Origin: Saururus chinensis
Taxonomy: Eukaryota; Streptophyta; Magnoliopsida; Piperales; Saururaceae
Reading direction: 5' to 3'
Length of the DNA stretch: 64,000 nt
Assembly: GCA_035235625.1 (NCBI GenBank)
Contig: CP141145.1
Coordinates: 26,414,563-26,478,562 of the forward strand
This document shows positions 25,889-38,017 of this stretch, piece by piece. The notes below the pieces were generated by a model. It saw only the letters and a list, made by a program, of their open reading frames with translations. It did no database searches and was not told the origin of the DNA. Position 1 is the stretch's first letter, and every line of letters begins with the position of its first letter. The position numbers and the translations under genes are program-made.

Positions 25889-26599
25889 TGTAACATCCCG
25901 TGGTTTTTAAACAATTGTCATCGCAACATTTTTTCTTTCAAAATACATTTTTGAAAAAGTACCCGACCAAGATTCTTTTTTTCTTTCAAAAGCATCCCAG
26001 ATGTTTCTATCAGATCATTAATATAACAATATTTACAAAATATAAACAATGTTAGGACCCCTTAGCCATGTACAAATGAAACAACAATTTAAAATAACAA
26101 ACCTAATAAACCATTAAATCTCTCAAGCTTCTGTCTTTTCAAATTATCCCTACATCATAAAGATGCAAAAACCACTTATTCATGCAATATTAAAAATTAA
26201 AAAAAAATCATAGAAACTGATATTGTTGAATCATATATGTCACTAAACAACATAATTATAATGCTCTTGACACCTATAGGATGCCACAAGACTGAACATC
26301 ATGTTTAACTAAAGGACATGATCTCCAACTCCAACTCCGACACCCGGAGTGACTAACTTTGCCGCTAGGAAACTAATTCTACAACTCTAAGTAAACCAAC
26401 TCCTGCTCAAAGCAGTAAGCTGCCAAACTGGGCAACAAATCTCAATGCTTCTAGAGATCCACTAGGATAAGTCATGGGCCTATAGATGTGGGTACTATCG
26501 TGCTTATAAACAACGATGGCCGGAGGTAGATAGACCTTCCATGATGCCCATAGACCTGGGTGCACGCATAGTGCCTCAAAAGTGTTGGGGACAAAAGCC
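25889..26599. mobile_element. Start of a gypsy-type LTR inserted in repeat copy A
   Basis: TGTAACATCCCGTGG begins at the precise point where similarity to the intact repeat copy B ends, so an insertion is likely. The right end and target duplication (expected TAGGG) were not found, and the LTR is interrupted at 26605 by the next LTR. The element may therefore be truncated. Confidence 0.42.
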
Positions 26600-27305
26600 C
26601 TAAGTGTCACAACCTGGATTTTCAAAACCGTTTTTAAATAGACGCGCGATAAATCATAATATTTTTTTCTTTAAATCAAATCAATCAATTAATTATCCAA
26701 GTCGTGATAACTAAGGTTCACAAATACAAATATCAAAATATATGATATTATTACATGTGTTAAAATTTGATAAATAGCAGGTCAACCCTCTAAGTACAAG
26801 TCTGTCATCTATCCGAAAATAAATAATTGAGTAAAGTTGGCTCTCACGCAAGTAATTATAATTACTTACAAGATTGCAGAAGTAAGAAATTATATCCCAC
26901 TAAAGCAATGTCGTCCTCAAACGCCCACCAACATCCTGATCTCACAACATCCCCATGTAAAGAACCTGCAACCAAACAACAACCAAACATCTACTCCCCC
27001 TCGAGAAGGTTTTTAAAAGAATAAAAGTATTAATTAATATTTTTTTAGATCAGGTCAACATCACCTGATGTTAGTTGCCTACATACTCATTAGACAACGT
27101 CTCCAATATGTCCACAAGATCGGATCAAGACATAGTTCTACCTAAAACTATATTATCCTAAGAAGCATAACATCACACATACAATGCTTAAGTATTTTCA
27201 ACCAACCTACATTTTATGCAAGTCCTTTAATCGTTCCACTTGCTCCAATTAAACAAAAAATATCAAACAATGTCATTCTCTTAAACCATTATTTGATTAT
27301 TAATA

Positions 27306-28529
27306 TGTAACGACCCATTTTTCGGTTATGCTTAACCCGAGGGGTTAAGGGTAATTTGGTAATTTGAGATCAGTGTTATGGGGTTTCGTTAGGTGAAATC
27401 CCCGTATCCGGGTAAAGCTTGGAGTAACGAATATAACGAATCAAATAACGCGCAAAACGGAGGTCAGGAGTGAAAGCTATGGCCTCAGGAAGTATGTTAT
27501 ATGACAGAGACCTACATAAAAAGTGCAAGATAACCTACCCATGTGTGGTCTTATTTCGAAGGGCTCTTCGACACGAATCCATCGGTAACAAGAACGTGTG
27601 ATTCCAATGTCAAGGTTGGAAGTTATCCCATTTTGAGGTTAGGATATTATTTGAATAAAATAATATCATTCTGGATATGATCGATGACGCAGTGGATAAG
27701 ACTGACGACGAAGCGGATAGGATCGATGATGCAACAGATAATATTGTTGATGCAAGCAGATAGGTTTGCTGACGAAGTGGATAAGATCGCTGATGCAGCG
27801 GATAGGACTGACACATATCAATCCCATCTGCCACGTGTTAGCTTCACATCTATCCAGTTTTTCTATAAATATCGTCTAGAGCATTTAGTTTAGAGGGGGG
27901 AATCTTCTCCCACGTTTCTGTGTTCTCTCCCATATTCAGAAACTTTTATTCTTTGTTTCTCACTCATTTTAAGTCTGATTTGAGTCGTTCTTGAGGCATT
28001 TCTAACTAATTCGAGGGTGATCTACGCAATGACATGGTCCATCTCTCAAGTTGGTGTTCCTAGAATGGGAAACACTTGGGGCAAGAGGAGGCTCTATCTG
28101 CCACCCTCCTACCCCGAAGAGAGAGCAGCGGTCCGGAGAGAAAGGGGGACTCCATCCTCTGTCACGGGCTTATGGGTTTTCGTATAACCCCGATTAAATA
28201 TTCGGATATACATATGTATTTTTGTATGGTTTGATGTATGTAGTAGTCAGTAGACAGAACTACATATAGATCCGATCATATCAAAGTAACATCGCGGATG
28301 TTATCCGATACATATGTATGCAACCAACGACAAGGCAACATTGACCTGATCGAAATTAGTTATATAATTAGGTTTGTTCTAGCCTACGCATAACAAAGTA
28401 CTAAAGTTCCGAAGCACGTAGAGGAACAAGAAGACTTTCGCACTCAAAGTTTGCCATTCCCAATTCTGGGATTGGTTTTTATCATTTTTGGACCCCTGCC
28501 CAGGTCGGTTTCTGGGTCAGGGTGCTACA
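27306..28529 (+). mobile_element. Nested 1224-bp solo LTR with perfect TSD
   Basis: It starts TGTAACGACCC and ends GGGTGCTACA, flanked by TAATA at 27301-27305 and 28530-28534. TG...CA ends, a 5-bp target duplication and the lack of gag/pol make a solo LTR. A TATA-like TTCTATAAATATCG at 27859-27872 fits an LTR promoter for plus-strand transcription. It contains a degenerate internal repeat array at 27677-27812. It lies inside the larger LTR, so it inserted later. Confidence 0.87.
27677..27812. repeat. Degenerate tandem array in the solo LTR
   Basis: About six imperfect units of roughly 20-24 bp carry the core GATGACGCAGTGGATAAGAC, with variants GACGAAGCGGATAGGATC and GATGCAGCGGATAGGACT. The array lies just upstream of the TATA-like box, so it could act as an enhancer-type repeat of the LTR (inference). 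Confidence 0.7.
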
Positions 28530-31171
28530 TAATATCACTGCCTAATCTCAATGATAGATAGACTCATCAGATGTCAACCGAAGTGACAAATTATACACTT
28601 ACCATAGACCACCCTCAAAGGTAAATCCACGATAAAAACCTGGAATCCACTAGGATGTACCATCACCCATCTTAGCCCATAAAGGACCTAACCGGAGTGG
28701 AAGGGCATGGCCCACAACTGCACTTGAACAAAAGTGGCGGGAGAAGTCAACCAAACAGGATGTTAGCTAATCCAAATATGTGTACTAAATGATCCTCAAT
28801 AGATCTGTGGTAAGCCCAGCTCACGCAAAGCTTCCTCCAACGAGGATGTGCAACTACACGGTCAAATCAGCAGCTCCTCAATAGAGCTAAGACTCATGAA
28901 ATCATTCTAAACCCTATCTTGCTCATCAATAAGCTAGGATTTCAAATGACTATCTCAAACCCAATTAGTCCCTTCTAGACTAGGGTTTAAAACTCAAAAT
29001 TGTTATCGGATCATCAACGAAGGAAAATTATCAGGTCAAAGTCTTTGTTCACTCAATGAACTAGTCGCAGACCCCTTTGATGTATTTTAGTCTTTATCTT
29101 GATTAGGTGTTCTCACCCAATCCAAAGCTATTTAACCCCTTTGATCAATCTTTCATTAATCTTAAGCTAGTGATAAATTACTATCACAAAATAAACATCA
29201 AATATTCAAACAATGAACATAAGTAATATAAAGCAACTCACGTCCAAGCACAACATAATCTCAAGAATCAAACTCGATAATAATATTAGAAATGTTTGCG
29301 CTCTCGTGCCCCAACCCACCTTGAGTTAGTTGATTAACTTTTATGAAAATGGGTGATAATGGACCTATGGGCATTAAGGTAATTATCCTACATTAAACAT
29401 GGTCATTTCTGCTCTCAGGTAAGTCTTTAACCTCTAAAAAGGGTTTGGTATCTCATTGGCTTGTTAATTTCATTCAAGCGAATGTGAGTCCGAATGTGGG
29501 TCGGTATGTATATAGGGGTCTTTCTATCTTTTTGTTCAAGGCTTCCCTGAACCTTATGGGTCCAAAACTAATCCCAATGATACATTTTGACATTATGAAC
29601 CCAAAGTAATTTTCTTACTGTTTAACAGGGCCGTAAACCCCATGAACCGACCCCGATTTAATTAATCATCTTAACCCTAACAGTAAAATAATCAAATATT
29701 TATTTATTGGGATTTTTCCCTAACCTGTGGCTTGGTCCAAATTTAGAATACACATCAATCTTTCACTAATATTTTTTAAAAAATTTAAATCAACTCATAA
29801 GCCCCTGAACCTTGTCATTAACCACAATTATTTTTGAATTGTGTGTACCATATTAACTCACTAAACTGGACCTAGTTCAATTAAAGTTTTATTTTACACG
29901 GACCAAATCAGGTCAGGCAACCCGACCCGGTCCAGGGCTCGACGACTTGCATCGTGGGTCATCTTCCCCGCAATAAACAGAAAGCCGCCTGGCCTCTTGG
30001 GTCACCGCCTATACAACGGCGGAGGGGCAAGCAACCCAGGGGATTGCGGACCGCCGGTGCACGGCGGAACCGACTGAGTTGGTCCTGCAGCAGTCCGGTG
30101 GCCAAAAGCCATTTTTTTATGTTTTTTGCAACTAACCACGGTGACAACTGGCTGCCCGTTACAGCTAGGCAAGGGACCGGCTCAACCAGACCGCCATCGC
30201 ATGGTGGTTTTAAGAGACCAAGTCCTGTCACATGCCGTCTACGACCGGAGGAACAATGCCACCGTGTTTCCTCTTTTTTTTTCTCTGAACTGGTCCGGCG
30301 ATCTATTCAACGGCATCTACGTGCTAGAACCTGGCCCATCAAAAGCCGTTGCTTGTCGGTCACTAGCCAATTGCCAGTCAACTAGCAGATTTAGAAAAGT
30401 TTACAAAACAATTATAGTGTTTAACGAAATTATAGAATAGTGATTTTTGCAATCACTATTCATGTAAATTATTAATTGCAAAATTTTAATTTTTATTCAA
30501 ATTTATTTAATAAAACCTTCATTGATCTTCACTCAAAGACAACAAAAACGATCCTACCTTAATTGCCAATTTGTTGTCGATCAACTACCACCGGATCCTC
30601 TCCATCCACCACCTTTTTTCCTCCCTTCAGGCAAAGGACCCCCAAAAATACTCCCCTAATTATGCCCCAAGAAGGTCTTTTATAAGCATAGAGATTAGAA
30701 TTCCTAATTCCCTTAGAAGTTAGGCAAAATCTCCTCACTTAGGCAACCTAATTGGGCTTCGAAAATTAATTTTGAAACTTTAATTAATCAGGCCCACAAA
30801 ATGACTTAAAAGACTCGGATTCACGCATTCTTGGTGGCATTTCGAAGCTTGTCCTGTCTATTTTATAACTATTTTCAATCATCATTTCTAACTATTGAGT
30901 AAGTTATTCTCATAATAAAGTCAAGGGTCAAATACCCTAATTTCCACGTTTTAATTTTTGAAACATAGAAAAATTTAGAATATTACATTCTTCACCCCTT
31001 AAAAGATTTGTGTCCTTACAATTTGCCATGGTAAACCCTTAACAAGCTTGGCCTCCAACTCAAAACTCACTTTGCCCTCTCAACCACATCAATTGCAACT
31101 TATAATTTAAATAGCACACATTAAAAAATTAAATAATTAAAATCCTACAAAATTCAGGCCGTTACACTAAG

Positions 31172-33494
31172 AATGCATAGGCAAAAATAAACATGTGACC
31201 ACACGGGTCGGTGATGTCATGGCTATTATTACTAAGCATACTATGACTCTTTTATACTGTTTCAACTCTAGGGAAGCAAGTCTAACAAGACAAGAAACTC
31301 AATGCTAAAAGATCAACCATGACCACTTTTCATACAAGAAACCAATGCTACTAAGTGTATATGTAAATTAGCAATGAATAGTACAACTTAGACGTCACTA
31401 CACTAGGGTCAACGCAAAATAAAATCTCAGGCGTTAATATCCAAACACAACTAGATGTAAATTAAAATGTTAAACTAACACAACAAGATTCAGCCTTTCT
31501 TGTATTGATTGAAAAACCTACTTCAAATAGGCTTAATATAATAATGTTCATTTTGCTATGATATTATGATGTTCTTTAATGACATCTACTTTAAAAGAGT
31601 TAAAAAAAAACTATTTTCCAAGATATTTATTAACATACAAGCATGGTCCAACTGTAGGGATAAATTTATCATTTTACGCCATAATTAACCTTTATTTTGG
31701 ACCAAAACCTACACTAAAATAATTAAAATCACTATCTAAAGCTAATTATAACTTTTCATATTTTTAGCAAGTAATTAGATCGTAACCCAAAATGGTAGAT
31801 GTGGATTAGTTTAGACCTTTAACACTCTCTTAAGATTTTCTAGAGTTGAAAATAAGGTTAAACCTTTAACACTTTCTGAATAGTTTTTTCAAAATTTTCC
31901 CATGAATAGAAAAGGGTGAACCGAGTCTAAGACAAAAAAATGGGTTTAAATTTGATTAATTATGAACCAGAGTAAAGCAGCTGTGAACCAGACCAAATCC
32001 TGGTTCACAGCTCGTCTTCTCCTTCTCATAAAAGGATCCCCTATTCCAGCAGCCAAACCAACAAATACACCGTTGGACGTCACTGTAGATTATGCAAAAC
32101 ACAGTGACACCTAAATGTAAGAAAACAGAACTTTAACATGTGTTTCTCTCACCAAATTGTGCTAGTTTATACAATTTAATTTCAATAAGAAATGGGGTAA
32201 AATTCTCTAGGGGTTTAGTCAATCAAGATTTTAAAATACTAAATTTAGAATATAATATTTTAAAATATAATCCAAATTCTTGAATTTGAACTGCCAAATT
32301 TCAAAATATTTAAATGCCCAAATCTTATATTACTAGAATACTTGGATTTGAGGAATCGGATTTCAAAATAATTAACTCCTAACAAAATTTATCTACAATT
32401 TTTAAATATAACTAATCCATAATTTACTAGTAACTTTAAATATGTTATTAATACAAAATATAATTAACATTATATTTATAATATAGAAATCTTAATTTAT
32501 TTTAGCCAATAATTGGCATCGTTAGATTAGCTGCATCAATTTCTATCCTTACTTGCAAATATCATATAGGCCAAACCAAGTAGTGAGGCAAAATCTGAGT
32601 GAGTGGGTAATTGACTATCTTGCTAGGAAAATTGCATAGAGTCTACTTGGGTTGGTTCAAGGGGTTTATGACCCCATCACATGCTAAAAAAATTACACAG
32701 AGTCCACCTACGTTGGTTCAAAGGGTTCATGACCCCGTCACACTTCAAAAAAATTACACAGAGTCCATGAAATCAAATAGTACCATTCAGTTCAATTTTT
32801 TGACCCATTAGATGTCAATAAGAAAACAAATTGACAAAAATATCACTTTAAATAGACTTGCCCACATTCATTTGAATGAAAACGCGGGTTAGTTTGAGAG
32901 AATTTTTTTAACTTTTACCTTTCATGTACCCATAATATTTTATATTAATTTATAAAATATATATCCTATATATACATTAATATATGGTTTATGATATATT
33001 ATATAATATGATATACAATACCTATATTATACTATTATATTTTAAACAAATATAAATCTTACTACTAATAAAATTGAGAATGTAGGTATGATAAATTATT
33101 TTATTTCTATTCTACCCCTATTCATCTATATAATATTATTTAAATTTAAAATACTACCTTTAATCATTCTAATCCTAACAAATATAAATATGTTATTCTA
33201 CTTACGAATAAACATTCTTAATTCAACCAATTATATTAGTTTAGAATTAGAGATTTAGTGAACTATATCTAAATTTTTCCTATAAATATATCCAGTGAAC
33301 CAAGTCTAAATTTTACTATTAAATTTTAATTATATTAATTTTTTTACAGGCAATCCACACAATGAAATATGTTATTGCTGAAGTCCAAATAATTCTCTTA
33401 TTATGAATTTTTTTATAGTCACTAGAATAATTAGATATGAAAAATGTGAATAAGAGTTGTCATAACTTTGGTGACTAGTTCAGTCTTTTGTGAC
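31172..33494. other. AT-rich spacer with hairpin and short tandem repeat
   Basis: No gene is recognised. A perfect 13-bp inverted repeat (AGCTGTGAACCAG and complement, 8-base loop) lies at 31979-32012. A 61-bp-period tandem repeat lies at 32625-32769. Confidence 0.45.
32625..32769. repeat. Tandem repeat, 61-bp period, about 2.4 units
   Basis: AAATTACACAGAGTCCA recurs at 61-bp spacing (att at 32631, 32692 and 32753), each unit carrying GGTTCA and ATGACCCC blocks. The units differ by several substitutions. Confidence 0.82.
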
Positions 33495-33507
33495 TTATTA
33501 TATGAGA

Positions 33508-34658
33508 AATTTTATATAACTATCAAAATAACAGAGAGAGAAAAATATTTACCAAAATGATGTTCCTTTTCACTAACTAGGCACTGACACTTGCGTAGTT
33601 TTTTTAATATTTTTTTATAATTTTATCCTTTAGAAAGATGAAATAAGTACATTTAAATTAATACAATGTACTAACTTTGTCCTTCCAAATAACAAAATCA
33701 ATAATGAATTGATTTTTTTTCTCTTTTCACTTTCCTCTCTCGCTCTACTCTCTATTCACTCTCTCTCTTCTCTCTTTATTCTCTCTCTCCTCTCTCTTCC
33801 GGTTATCTCTCTTCTCTCTCTCCTCTTTCTATTTTCTCTCTCCTCTCTTCTAAAGAACAAAATCATGAAAAATTTAAAAAAATATGATTTTCATCATTCA
33901 CAAATACATTATAATTTATTTTAAATTTAATATTTTAATATATAATATATAAATAAAAAATTAAATTAAATTTTTTTACTTTCTCCCCACTTCTCAGAGC
34001 TAAGGTTCACGTCACACACATGAAAGAGAGAGAGGGAGAGAAAAAGAGAAAGAAGAGTGGACAGAGAAATGAGAAAGTGTAGAGAGAGAGTGAAGAGAGA
34101 GAATAAGAGAGATAGCCAAAAGAGAGAGGAGAGAGATTGAATAGAAATATAGAGAGGAGAGAGTGAATAGAGAGAGTGTGTGAAGAGAGAGATATAGCCG
34201 AAAGAAAAAGAGAATGAATAGAGAGAGAAGAGAGAGCAAATAGAGAGAGGAGAGAGTGAAGAGAGAGAGGAGAGAGAGAATGAAGAGATAGTAGAGAGAA
34301 GATAGGACAAAATTATTTCATTATTGATTTTATCCTTCTAAATGATAAAATTAATACATTGCATTGATTTCATCTTTTAAAAGTACAAAATTATTTTGAT
34401 TTTGTCCTTTAAATCACAAATTAGTACATTATATTAAAATTTTCTCTTTAAGAATGAAATTAAAAAATAAATTAAAAAAGTCACGAAGGCGCTCACGAAA
34501 AGAAACACCATATTGGTAAATATTTTTCCCTTTATGTTATTTTGGTAATTATTTTTTTTAATATTATTTATATAATAGGAAAAATTAATATCAGCCCGGG
34601 AGCACGCCGACGCGCGTGAGCCCGGGCTGATATTAATAGGACTCTTATATAATTATAT
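33508..34658. mobile_element. Foldback (MULE-like) element with CT/GA-rich arms
   Basis: The two halves are inverted copies. The left arm carries AAAAATATTTACCAAAATG at 33541-33559 and a long CT-rich tract at 33718-33852. The right arm carries a long GA-rich tract at 34020-34303 and, reversed, AAAAATATTTACCAATATGG near 34510-34530. The whole is flanked by a perfect 13-bp direct repeat, TTATTATATGAGA, at 33495-33507 and 34659-34671; part of this (9 bp or more) is likely the target duplication. The centre (33853-34019) is AT-rich and non-coding. The open frames in the tracts are repeat artefacts. Classification as MULE-type foldback is inference from duplication length and structure. Confidence 0.62.
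34577..34644. mobile_element. 68-bp hairpin MITE with perfect 9-bp TSD, inserted in the foldback
   Basis: The element begins AGGAAAAATTAATATCAG and ends GATATTAATAGGACTC. It is flanked by TTATATAAT on both sides (34568-34576, 34645-34653). Its arms are a perfect 17-bp inverted repeat (34584-34600 and 34621-34637) ending in GCCCGGG, around a 20-base GC-rich loop. A 9-bp duplication is the hallmark of Mutator-like transposition. It is related to the elements at 40977 and 47627. Confidence 0.75.
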
Positions 34659-34879
34659 TTATTATATGAGATATTTAAATAACATTAGTTAAATTTTTGG
34701 TAACAAATGAAATTTTTTTGTTGGGTATTTATTGACTCTTATCTTAACCATGGATTTTGAAATAATATTTACAACTTTAAAATAATATTTTTTTATTTTT
34801 GTAATGTTGGTCTGATTCTCTAAATTAATATAGATTTTTATAGAAAAAAATAATTTTGGTTGTAAATGGAATTTGAATA

Positions 34880-35040
34880 CAAGTTCGAGTTGCTATAATA
34901 TGTTTTCGAGCTCAAGCTCGAGTCGAGTTTCGAGTTTTTAGCTGAACCGAGCTCGAGTCAGGAATCGAGTTGTTTGATAGAACTTGAGCCAAACTCGAAC
35001 CGAGCTTTCAGAAATCGAGCTCGAGTCAAAAAACCTGAAA
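34880..35040. repeat. GAGCTCGAG-rich stretch
   Basis: Repeated, imperfect CGAGCTCGAG/GAACTCGA motifs resemble the subterminal repeats of some plant hAT elements. There is no coding sequence and no matched opposite end. Confidence 0.3.
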
Positions 35041-35048
35041 ATTTGGTT

Positions 35049-36089
35049 TGACTCCGCTTGCTAGCACCTTTAGTCCAACATCATCCTTCCGAAGCCAACA
35101 TCTGTCTTGCCTTCAATCTGCCTAGCCAACTGAAAGACAGTCGACCAACATTCTCTCCTTGTTCAGCTGAAGCCAATGCTCCCAACTGTCGAGCCTTCTC
35201 TTCGAGTGTCCCCTTCCGAACCCCTCAGCCCTGCTGCTTCGTGGGGCTTATATAGGGAGGGAGGAGCAATTTGGGTAGAGCCTACGCTCCCCCTCTCTTC
35301 CCCTTCATGGTCAGCAGTTGCTGACCACTTAGACATGCCCTGCATGTCTGCCTTCACGTCCCTTTGCACTTGCTCCATGTCTCCATAATTGGCCATACAT
35401 GAGTCCATTCCATAACCGCTACTAACTGCTGGAGGAGAGGCCCTCGCCCAAAGAACTGCCTCTGCCCACTTCTCTACTTCCGGACATCCCCTATTCCACT
35501 TCTGAAAGTGTGAACCGTCCTTGACCCCTGTTGAGTGTTATGGGTCAAGTTTCTTGTCAATCCAGTCTAGCCACCAGCTGCTCTTGGTTCAACCCACATA
35601 TGAACAAATCTCTAGAAACACTTCACACGCCCTTGCACGCTTAGTAGTCCAGTGCATCCCATATTGTACCTTATGCTAATAGCTTGGGACCGTGCATCGG
35701 GTACGTACTTTGTCGACGTACGCATCCGCCTCGAGGTTGCTTCTGCGCACATCATTTCTCCATGTGACCCTAGTCTGTACCGTTCCTCCAATCCGCACTG
35801 TTCCTCCAAGGAACTACACACACGCTGCACCTAGCGTGCCGCTGCACCTCCGTATGTGCTCGAGGCGCCCGCAACTTGGCAAGAGCTTCGTTGCACAATC
35901 CGGGTATAATAGATGCATGGTGTATGTTGTTGAGTGCTTCCAAGAAAACGCCTCATATGCTTCCTTGTATCCGCCATGCGTCGACACTTGCAATGTGCTT
36001 AATCGGCCTCCCGGTCTTCAAGGTCATATTGTGTGGATGACTCCGTCCATCGAGCTATCCGGATAATCACTTACCTTAGGGGTGTGACA
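35049..36089 (-). mobile_element. Probable minus-strand gypsy LTR, GC-richer block
   Basis: Read on the minus strand it starts TGTCACACCCCTAAGG at 36089, a typical gypsy LTR start, and carries a TATA-like CCCTATATAAGCCCC near 35255-35241. It probably ends GCGGAGTCA near 35049. The higher GC content stops sharply at both sides. A target duplication was not found, so the left boundary is a guess. The overlapping frames on both strands (35058-36066) show no known domain. Confidence 0.42.
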
Positions 36090-36094
36090 GGATG

Positions 36095-36170
36095 ATATGC
36101 ACAATTTTTTAAATTTTTTTATACAAAAATATGCACAATTTTTTAAATTTTTTTATATAAAAATATGCAC
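36095..36170. repeat. Short tandem repeat, 34-bp period
   Basis: ATATGCACAATTTTTTAAAT recurs at 36095 and 36129, with a third start at 36163. It abuts the LTR start at 36089. Confidence 0.85.
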
Positions 36171-36607
36171 AAAGTTACTCAAATGAAAGAGTCACACATA
36201 TGTTAATAAATTGATCTACTTATTAGGAAAAAACATATAAAGAAATAGTAGATGCAGCCAAAAAAAGTTCAAAAACTAATTCCACAAAAGGCAAATTTTT
36301 TTCTCTCCATAACAAGCATTGCTATATGCATGTATCCAACAGCCTAGAATCCTTACAGAGACTATACATGACTTCAACCTAGATATGTTCATCACAAATA
36401 AGACCTGTTCAAAAATTATTGCAGTCCTATGGAATCTACATACTGTCACTATTGCACCATTTCAGATTAGCACTTATAAACTTTAAAGAGTTTTTGCAAC
36501 AAAAGTACACAATGAACCTATTCAAAATTCGGTTAGTGGGGTTACATCTACGGCTGCCAAAAGTATTTGCTGAACTTCAACCATGATTAGCATTACATTG
36601 CTCTTAC

Positions 36608-37798
36608 CAATACAAGCACGTCCTGGAAACAAAGCACTGATGTCTCCAAAGACAACATTCTTGTTCATGGTGATGTTGCATAAGTCATAGAGCTTCTCAA
36701 CTTTCTTGCCCGCACAACATGAAAATGCAACACATATAAGTCATGCTAATCTCAGCTAAGACACCTAAGCCACACATTGATGGAGTAAAACTCATACCAG
36801 TCAAGCCATGAGGCCGAAGATCCCATAGAACGAGATGATTCACAGTCCCATCTGTGACAAGCATGTATCCTTTGTTTATCAGATAGATTCCTGCATTGCC
36901 GTAACCTGCTTAGCATAGGCCTTAAAACCAAGAGTCATCACTTGTTTGAGGGTAACTGCCAATGCACCAATATGGTGATTGTGTGGCCCTCCTTGAAGGG
37001 ATGGGAAAACAGCAAAGTTAATATTGTCTTTGAATTCATACACAGCATCCTTTGACTGGCTTATCTTGGGTGGCTTGGGGCCCTTCCTATAGAAGATCAT
37101 ACCAACTCGTGGCCCCCTCAGACTCTTGTGGGTTGTTGTGGTCACAATCTCATAATACTGGAATAAATCAACAAGTTCTTGCAACACCAACCAGAGACTG
37201 ACACACAATCAACAAACAGAGCTATAATGTATAATGCCAATTTGGACATCATATTCCTTTATATAATAATCAGCTAGTCAATAATATCAAACACGAACTG
37301 AAAAACATCAATGATGATAAGTAGATCTAATCATTTGTCCTGAATAACCACTAAAGTGTAAACACAGTCATTAAAAAACCAATCTCCAAAACTAATTGCA
37401 GAACACCTTCAAACCAAGCTAATTCAGAAAAGCATCATCATTAGTAATAGCCACTTCTCTACCAGATTCAGATCTCGACAATGCTTGGAATAATGCATTA
37501 AATTCAACATGTACAACTATCACATAATGACATGCAAATCTAAATTTTTAAACCAACTTGCTGAAACAACCATCTCTACACCCCACCATATACCACAATT
37601 GTGCGTACATCAGAAGTAATTGTGCTAAAAAGGGAGCCACGGCCTAAAAAGAAATTGTATACCTGAGCAGCAACAAGTCCACTAGTATACACCATGTCTC
37701 ATAGCAGAAGGGTCCCACAATTATCAGCAATGGACCTAAACACGGCATAGTCCCAGTTCCTGGGGTAGACGCTCCCACCGCAGATAATGAGCTTGGGC
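36608..37798 (-). pseudogene. SHMT: Serine hydroxymethyltransferase pseudogene, introns retained
   Basis: Three exons are readable on the minus strand. 37663-37798 has the RPKLIICGG and GLVAAQ blocks. 37157-36798 has the pyridoxal-phosphate-lysine motif [12 protein letters not shown], then [20 protein letters not shown] and [17 protein letters not shown]. About 36710-36608 has [12 protein letters not shown] and VVFGD. SHMT interconverts serine and glycine with tetrahydrofolate; these blocks match the cytosolic plant form. Damage includes a TGA in place of the conserved Cys before DM (LLL stop DM, near 37697) and a deletion with frameshift between KQVTA and YLINKG (about 36885-36897). The expected AG acceptor before the third exon reads GG. 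The N-terminal exons and the C-terminal part after VFGD are missing. Because introns remain, it arose by DNA duplication, not reverse transcription. Confidence 0.9.
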
Positions 37799-37852
37799 CT
37801 AAAATCCCAACTTGTCACAAACTACAACTAGGCATCAACCCGTAACAACTAG

Positions 37853-38017
37853 AGGTTCGGAAAAATGGCAAGGAAGGAGTACCCATTCGAGGAGGAGGGA
37901 ACAACCCCTGCTTTGGAGAGACGTTTTGCTTTCATCGAGCTTCCGCAGCGCTTCTCTTGCCTTCTCTGGGTCAAACTCGAACTTCTGATCCAAGCGCCCG
38001 GTGGCGAGCTAAAATAA
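37853..38017 (-). other. Exon-like fragment of unknown origin upstream of the SHMT pseudogene
   Basis: After an acceptor-like TTATTTTAG on the minus strand, a frame reads LATGRLDQKFEFDPEKAREA, then LRKLDESK, a charged helical segment with coding-like composition. It does not match the SHMT N-terminus. Farther upstream (38040-38280) is CT-rich, leader-like sequence. It may be the first exon of another gene joined by rearrangement. I do not recognise the family. Confidence 0.35.

Larger units (their letters stand above)
26605..31166. mobile_element. Large LTR (solo or LTR-only remnant) with 5-bp target duplication
   Basis: The element begins TGTCACAACCTGG and ends GGCCGTTACA. It is flanked on both sides by CTAAG (26600-26604 and 31167-31171), the 5-bp duplication expected for LTR-retrotransposon insertion. 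The span is 4562 bp. Without the nested LTR at 27306-28529 and its duplicated TAATA, it is about 3.3 kb, which is long for an LTR but within the range of some plant gypsy lineages. No gag or pol was recognised inside, so a solo LTR formed by LTR-LTR recombination fits best. 29880-30370 is a GC-richer part with chance open frames on both strands. Confidence 0.62.

Noticed and set aside
27677-27812. Possible CRISPR-like repeat/spacer array
   Set aside because: Units are degenerate, without constant repeats and unique spacers, and lie in a plant LTR promoter region.
29954-30440. Overlapping 90-143 codon frames in a GC-richer patch
   Set aside because: They lie inside the large LTR; no known domain and both strands are open, which suggests composition effects.
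33709-34310. Leu/Ser-rich open frames resembling signal peptides
   Set aside because: They are translations of CT and GA repeat tracts of the foldback element.
35058-36066. Possible Cys/Pro-rich secreted proteins on the plus strand
   Set aside because: Frames overlap on both strands in an LTR-like block and start or stop at random relative to it.
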